From: Candidatus Peregrinibacteria bacterium
GTDB lineage: Bacteria; Patescibacteriota; Gracilibacteria; CAIRYL01
DNA length: 44,384 nt
Direction: 5' to 3'
NCBI GenBank assembly: GCA_016220175.1
Contig: JACRHZ010000069.1
Coordinates: forward strand, 1 to 44,384
Shown: positions 40,416 to 44,384 of the stretch, piece by piece
Layout: every line of letters starts with the position of its first letter
Numbering within the stretch: the first letter of the stretch is position 1
Notes under the pieces: generated by a model
The model's input: only the letters and a program-made list of their open reading frames with translations
The model's database searches: none
What the model was told of the DNA's origin: nothing
Translations under genes and position numbers: made by a program

Positions 40416-40459
40416 CCCTCAAAAGAGGGCGACCCAAAGGTCACCCGAAGACGGGTGAC
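40416..40459 (+). terminator. Terminator-like hairpins after sigma-factor gene
   Basis: CCCTC/GAGGG (40416-40429) is followed by GTCACCCG/CGGGTGAC (40440-40459) with loop AAGA, then TCTTGTT on the plus strand. Confidence 0.6.
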
Positions 40460-40496
40460 TCTTGTTAAATTTGGAATTTATATCACAAAACATATT

Positions 40497-40523
40497 TTGA
40501 ATTTCGGACAAAAATGGTATTAT
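40497..40523 (+). promoter_or_regulatory. Promoter of MerT-like gene
   Basis: TTGAAT (40497-40502), 15 bp and an extended -10, TGG-TATTAT (40515-40523). The start site falls at about 40530, leaving a leader of only ~4 bases before the ATG at 40534. Confidence 0.55.
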
Positions 40524-40533
40524 TTTCGATGAA

Positions 40534-40902
40534 ATGAAGTTTAAAGAAATTCTCAAAATCACTGGTGCTCCGATCATACTCGCCTCACTCTGCTGCCTTT
40601 CCCCCGTGCTCCTCGTTCTGCTCGGAGTGAGCACAGTTTCTTTTGCTTCTTCACTTGCAGATACACTTTATGGCGAATACAAATGGATTTTCCGAGGTAT
40701 TGGAATTCTTTTTCTCCTCATTTTTCTCATTTCCTATTTTTGGAAAAAAGAAAAAATTTGCAATTTGAGCGAAGCGATTCGCAAAAGAAATGTCATTTTG
40801 AACACCATTCTCATAACTGGAATTCTTGGAGTTGTCGGATATATTTTCTTTTTGTACGTCGTGGTACATTACACTGGAGTATGGCTTGATCTTTGGAAAT
40901 AA
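40534..40902 (+). CDS. MerT-like small membrane protein
   Basis: The 122-aa protein has three predicted membrane helices (about residues 10-33, 52-70 and 88-112). The first helix carries a Cys pair (Cys20-Cys21 in ASLCCLSPVLLVLLGVS), placed as in the mercuric-ion transporter MerT, and a third Cys lies after the second helix (KEKICNLSE). In MerT these Cys hand Hg(II) across the membrane. No MerR, MerA or MerP gene is nearby, so the metal and even the function are open. It would also fit a general heavy-metal uptake or thiol-carrier protein. Confidence 0.55.
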   Translation: MKFKEILKITGAPIILASLCCLSPVLLVLLGVSTVSFASSLADTLYGEYKWIFRGIGILFLLIFLISYFWKKEKICNLSEAIRKRNVILNTILITGILGVVGYIFFLYVVVHYTGVWLDLWK

Positions 40903-40987
40903 GATTCCCGATTTCTGCCCGTGAGAAAAAATATCATATTTTCAAAAAATGATGGTATACTCTTTTACGTATATATTTTCCCTTCCT

Positions 40988-41674
40988 ATGAAAAAATTTC
41001 TTCCCCCATTTCTCCTCGGAATGCTCCTCGTGGCAATTCCTACCGTCTACGCTGTTTCAAAAGGTTTTATTGATGTTCGTAGTGATGACTGGTTTCAGGA
41101 ATCCGTTCTAAATCTTTCCGAAAAAGGAATTATCAAGGGATATAACGATGGATCTTTTGGTCCAGCGAATCCTGTAAGTCGTGCGGAACTTGCAGTGATG
41201 CTTGATCGCATGATGACATATGTTGACGAAAAAATTGCGAGCGTTCCCATTAATGTGAAAGAATCACAAACTCCACCTCCTAAAAATACAGTAGAAGTTC
41301 AGGAGAACATCCCAAATACTGAGACTCTTCATCCTGTTACCGTTAAAGAAAATTCAGTGACGCTGAGTGGTGAAACACTTAACTTTATTGTTGAGTATAT
41401 CGCGTGTTCCAGTTTGGACATCAAAATTTTATGGGATGGAACCTTTATAGACTCTGTTCCCGTAGGAGCGAATCTTTATATTACGCCACCCAAAAAATCA
41501 GAAAAAACATGCACAACGGGAAGATCTCAGGCGTTTGAGTTTGATCTCACACCTCTCAGAGATGCATATGTGAATGCGTATAAGAAATCTGAAGGAACCC
41601 TCGAAATCAACGTTCTCGATACGGTGGGAAATAAGCGCTCTGCAGAATACGTATTTTCCCTCGCAACAATTTAG
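40988..41674 (+). CDS. Small SLH-domain surface protein
   Basis: The 228-aa protein has a signal peptide (MKKFLPPFLLGMLLVAIPTV, cleavage after ...VYA) and one complete SLH repeat: FIDVRSDDWFQESVLNLSEK, GIIKGYNDGSFGPANPVSRA, ELAVMLDRM. A Pro/Thr-rich linker leads to a beta-rich C-terminal domain (~120-228) with a Cys pair that may form a disulfide. The role is cell-surface display through wall binding. The frame also opens at 40949, but the signal peptide fixes the start at 40988. An extended -10 (TGG-TATACT, 40953-40961) sits about 27 bases upstream. Confidence 0.85.
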   Translation: MKKFLPPFLLGMLLVAIPTVYAVSKGFIDVRSDDWFQESVLNLSEKGIIKGYNDGSFGPANPVSRAELAVMLDRMMTYVDEKIASVPINVKESQTPPPKNTVEVQENIPNTETLHPVTVKENSVTLSGETLNFIVEYIACSSLDIKILWDGTFIDSVPVGANLYITPPKKSEKTCTTGRSQAFEFDLTPLRDAYVNAYKKSEGTLEINVLDTVGNKRSAEYVFSLATI

Positions 41675-41736
41675 TTGCCATAAAACTCTTGCGATGAATT
41701 CATATCCTCGGATTTGATACATCCATCGAATTTTTC

Positions 41737-42621
41737 ATGAATCGCATGCTCCATCATCCTGAATTTCTTCAAAAACTTCTTCGTCCTGTTTCTCTTGAGG
41801 ATCGGAAAATTTTTCTTGAATATTTTCAAAAATATCCACCTCAGATCTCGAATCTTCTTTTCGCAAATATTTTTTGCCTTGCGGAAATATATCATCTCAA
41901 ATTTTGTGAATATAAGAACCATCTTCTCATCTCCTTTCGCGATGAAACTCCACTCTTAAAATTCCTTCCCCCAGTTGGTCCAGATCCTGCTGAAATTCTT
42001 ACAGAACGCCTTCCTGAAATCGAGGAATACTCATGGAAATATGTTGATGAAGGGATTATCAAAAATCTACCACAAAACGTGAAGAATGTTTTTGAAAGAG
42101 ACACCTCTGACTATGCTTATAAAATCGAAGATTTGTGTAATTTGCGCGGAAAAAAATTTGATGGAAAAAGAAACTTTATAAAACGATTTTTGGAATATCA
42201 TCCCGAAGTAAAACTCCTCACTTCAGAAATGATTCCCGAAGCAAGACTCCTTGAAGAAGAATGGTTTGAGCATCGTAAAAAAAGTGTTTCTCTCTTGGTA
42301 GAACATAATTCGCTTCTCAGAGCCTTCGATTTTTTCTCCTCACTTTTTCTCTCTGGAATTGCAGTTTTTGTGGAGAAAAAAATGGTGGGATTTGCTTGCG
42401 GAGAAGCATTAAATACACGTACTTTTGTGGAACAATTCGAAAAATCGGATGATGAGTATGTCGGAATTTCTCCATTTCTCCTTCATGAATTCGCACGATT
42501 TCTCCCGAAAAATTTTACGTACCTCAATCGTGAAGACGATCTCGGAATTCCCGGACTCAGAAAAGCAAAGGAAAGTTGGTATCCTGAATTTCTCGTAAAA
42601 AAATACGCAGTGGAGTCGTGA
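41737..42621 (+). CDS. DUF2156 (phosphatidylglycerol lysyltransferase-like) domain protein
   Basis: The 294-aa protein without membrane segments matches the C-terminal GNAT-like double domain of LPG synthases (DUF2156): DYAYKIEDLCNLRGKKFDGK, then RNFIKRFLEYHPEVKL near 130-160, and a second acyltransferase half with ISPFLLHEFARFLP and FTYLNREDDLGIPGLRKAKE near the end. Related proteins transfer aminoacyl groups from tRNA to lipids or other targets. A free-standing soluble form may use another acceptor. It converges with the DUF4139 gene (7-bp gap). Confidence 0.8.
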   Translation: MNRMLHHPEFLQKLLRPVSLEDRKIFLEYFQKYPPQISNLLFANIFCLAEIYHLKFCEYKNHLLISFRDETPLLKFLPPVGPDPAEILTERLPEIEEYSWKYVDEGIIKNLPQNVKNVFERDTSDYAYKIEDLCNLRGKKFDGKRNFIKRFLEYHPEVKLLTSEMIPEARLLEEEWFEHRKKSVSLLVEHNSLLRAFDFFSSLFLSGIAVFVEKKMVGFACGEALNTRTFVEQFEKSDDEYVGISPFLLHEFARFLPKNFTYLNREDDLGIPGLRKAKESWYPEFLVKKYAVES

Positions 42622-42628
42622 ACTTATT

Positions 42629-44152
42629 TTACCAACACCTCTTTATGGTGTACTTCACGATTTTTTCTTCATTCGCTCCGAGAAATGCTTTCGTTTTAAA
42701 TCTTCCCGCTTCTTCTTTTTCCCAAGAGGCATCGCTGCCTATGATTTCAATTTCATTTCCCCACCACTCATCTGCATAGATAGTTACTGAAACTTTTTCA
42801 TCTTTCCGATTGTGGACTTCTACCTCTTCTTCCACAAATTCACATGTTTTTCCAATGGGAAGAAGTTTGTCCTGAGTTCTCCGATTCATCTCCCTTTTTT
42901 CCACGGTTACGTCAAAGACGTTTCCGAGAAATAATCGAACTTCTTCGTTTTTGGGAGTGTGATCGATACTATCCTCACCAATGAATTGAAGTGATCCTTC
43001 GGAATCAGCTTGATACACTCTCGCTGTTCCTGCAGGAAGTGGCATTCCCATATTATTTTTTTCAGAATTTTCAAAGAAAATTTCTGCGCGAATACGAGAA
43101 CCATCTTTTTGCGGATCATAAACAAGTTCCTTTTCCACGGGGACACTTGGAATTTCGAGAAGAGAAATTTGTTTTTCACTTCGAGCGAGAATATCAGTCG
43201 GAGTATCGAGCGAATAAAGATGATATTCGAATAAATTTTCCTGAACAAAGGCAGGTTGTGGCGCCATCAACTTTTCTTCAGCATATCCATAGTCTGCCAT
43301 TGGCGCATATCCACCGGAAAAAGGCTGAACTCTATTCACTTCCCCCGCAACGAGTTTAAGTTTTGCCGCAGGAAATGTTGTTCCTGATGAATTTGTAAGA
43401 GTGGTCCATCCCTTCAAAAAAATCTCAGTATTTTTTTCATTCACTTCTGCAACATAATCAGCTTTCCAGCTAAATCCTGTCGAGAGATAACTCGTTTCTG
43501 TCTCGTGTTTCCCATCTTCAGGAGAAAAGAGTGTCCAAATAAGTGTTGGCTTGATAATAAGACCATCGGGGAGTTTTTCAAATGAAATATCTTCGGGATT
43601 ACTGACGGCCATGACTTTGTCTTCTGTTTGGAGCACAACATTCCCCCAGTCAGAAGAAAGAAGTGTCCCTGAAACCGTTTGCACAGTATCGCCTCTTGTG
43701 ACATTTACCGAAACCTTTTTTCCGAGATATTTTTCGAGAAGTTTTTCCTTTGAGACAAGATCAAATGAAAATGTCTGATCAAAAACCGATGCTACATTTT
43801 TTGCAAGATCTTGAAAGAGAACGGAAGAACTCATAATTCCTTCGGGGACATCTGTAAATTTTACCTGATTCGCACCTTTCTTGAGATCAATTTCGCGATA
43901 TTCTTTCACGAGTGCAAGATCACCATTATACACCGTGAGCGCAACAGATTCTTTTTCCCCCGCATCAGCGCTTGCTAATTCTGTGAAAAAATTCAAAGGT
44001 TTTTCTGTAGTAGTTTTATGCACATATGTAATCGGCTCATATCGCGGAATAGTTCGCGTATTTTGCGTTTTTGTTGGAAGAAGAAGGGAAATACCAAAAA
44101 GCGCAAGGATTCCAAGAATTCCTGCTATCCACGTAAGAATTTGCTTTTTCAT
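42629..44152 (-). CDS. DUF4139 domain protein, membrane-anchored
   Basis: The 507-aa protein has an N-terminal membrane helix (about residues 5-27, TWIAGILGILALFGISLLLP) and an extracytoplasmic body. After a first beta-rich region (SVALTVYNGDLALVKEYREI), the DUF4139 core spans about 210-507 with YLSTGFSWKADYVAEVNEKN, TEIFLKGWTTLTNSSG and TFPAAKLKLVAGEVNRVQP. Family members are exported proteins of unknown function. It lies last in the window, with the heptamer repeat array and the IS end directly upstream of its start. Confidence 0.85.
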   Translation of the reverse strand: MKKQILTWIAGILGILALFGISLLLPTKTQNTRTIPRYEPITYVHKTTTEKPLNFFTELASADAGEKESVALTVYNGDLALVKEYREIDLKKGANQVKFTDVPEGIMSSSVLFQDLAKNVASVFDQTFSFDLVSKEKLLEKYLGKKVSVNVTRGDTVQTVSGTLLSSDWGNVVLQTEDKVMAVSNPEDISFEKLPDGLIIKPTLIWTLFSPEDGKHETETSYLSTGFSWKADYVAEVNEKNTEIFLKGWTTLTNSSGTTFPAAKLKLVAGEVNRVQPFSGGYAPMADYGYAEEKLMAPQPAFVQENLFEYHLYSLDTPTDILARSEKQISLLEIPSVPVEKELVYDPQKDGSRIRAEIFFENSEKNNMGMPLPAGTARVYQADSEGSLQFIGEDSIDHTPKNEEVRLFLGNVFDVTVEKREMNRRTQDKLLPIGKTCEFVEEEVEVHNRKDEKVSVTIYADEWWGNEIEIIGSDASWEKEEAGRFKTKAFLGANEEKIVKYTIKRCW

Positions 44153-44219
44153 TTTCTGAGAGAAAAATCATCATCCACTATACGAGGAATATTTTCGGAA
44201 GTGAAGAGAGATTTCTCCC

Positions 44220-44247
44220 TAATTCCTAATTCCTGATTCCTACTTCC
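44220..44247. repeat. Four tandem TAATTCC heptamers
   Basis: Units TAATTCC, TAATTCC, TGATTCC, TACTTCC are the reverse complement of the array at 37045-37079. They end 4 bases before the IS copy. Confidence 0.8.
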
Positions 44248-44250
44248 TGA

Positions 44251-44384
44251 TGGCTTTGTTGCACAAATCATAATATAGAGACTCAGGAAAGAGCAATTTT
44301 CTTTTTCTAAGGTTTTCATACTATTTTGTAACTTTTTGGCATTCCGAGAGCAGTCATACTATTCAAAGCAGAACATATAAGAAA
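44251..44384. repeat. 134-bp perfect inverted repeat, right arm
   Basis: Exact reverse complement of 8-141. The IS end proper starts with GGCTTTGTTG at 44252 and runs out of the window, so the two IS copies point in opposite directions. Confidence 0.95.
44252..44384. mobile_element. Terminal 133 bp of an IS5-type insertion sequence (right copy)
   Basis: It has the same terminus as the left copy, entering from the host side with GGCTTTGTTGCACAAATCA. No transposase frame is complete here. The right-hand insertion point lies in the upstream region of the DUF4139 gene and does not cut a recognisable gene. Confidence 0.6.

Noticed and set aside
1-44384. Linear replicon with terminal inverted repeats
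   Set aside because: The repeats begin with a typical IS terminus, the left one interrupts a gene, and no terminal-protein or telomere-resolvase gene is present.
1-44384. Alternative genetic code (TGA as Gly, as in Gracilibacteria)
   Set aside because: Many full-length proteins end at TGA with their normal C-termini, including overlapping ATGA junctions; no gene needs TGA read-through.

Overview
The window is a low-GC bacterial segment. It reads cleanly in the standard bacterial code, with TGA serving as a stop in many genes. The gene mix points to a Patescibacteria (CPR) genome, possibly Peregrinibacteria: short SLH-anchored surface proteins, a giant beta-helix surface protein, a dimeric-type glycyl-tRNA synthetase, a DUF4139 membrane-anchored protein, and a large family of Cys-rich proteins of unknown function. 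This assignment is inference from gene content. The first and last ~134 bases are perfect inverted copies of each other and look like the end of an IS5-type insertion sequence. Either the segment ends at two copies of a multicopy IS, or it is bounded by inverted IS copies.

Left part (1-19,993). An SLH/caspase-like protein has lost its 5' end to the IS. It is followed by a zinc-ribbon protein with Gly/Arg-rich segments, a DEAD-box RNA helicase, a DinD/Bro-N-type protein, a tRNA-Gln(CTG) embedded in local duplications, and a DUF2231 membrane protein. Next comes a 2314-residue surface protein with four CSLREA/beta-helix modules, Cys-rich repeats and C-terminal SLH domains. A candidate structured RNA with a clear terminator lies beyond it. 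An overlapping minus-strand operon then encodes a Gld-type ABC system (ATPase, a permease fused to a GldG-like domain, DUF4340) followed by an ABC exporter. A nitroreductase with its own strong promoter closes this part.

Central part (19,995-35,415). This is the most unusual region: seven co-oriented, full-length but divergent paralogs (552-560 aa) of a Cys-rich protein. Each has zinc-knuckle-like ends and a middle built of Cys-x2-Cys-x2-Cys repeats. Between them sit a DUF4143 AAA ATPase that overlaps the next paralog start by ATGA, a HepT/MntA module, an RHH/RelE module and a Phd/MazF-like module. Most paralogs end next to a palindrome. A 73-bp palindromic element occurs twice (72/73 identical) at exactly the same distance from the stops of paralogs 1 and 7, and a short C-terminal remnant of a further copy lies at 22,977-23,006. 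The layout suggests an array that grows and shrinks by recombination and is stabilised by toxin-antitoxin cassettes.

Right part (35,416-44,384). This holds a TPR protein, glyS, an HNH-like protein, an ECF-type sigma factor with an apparently leaderless promoter, a MerT-like membrane protein, a small SLH protein, a DUF2156 protein and a DUF4139 protein. Several spacers here carry tandem heptanucleotide repeats, one of which forms a long inverted repeat containing the likely glyS promoter.
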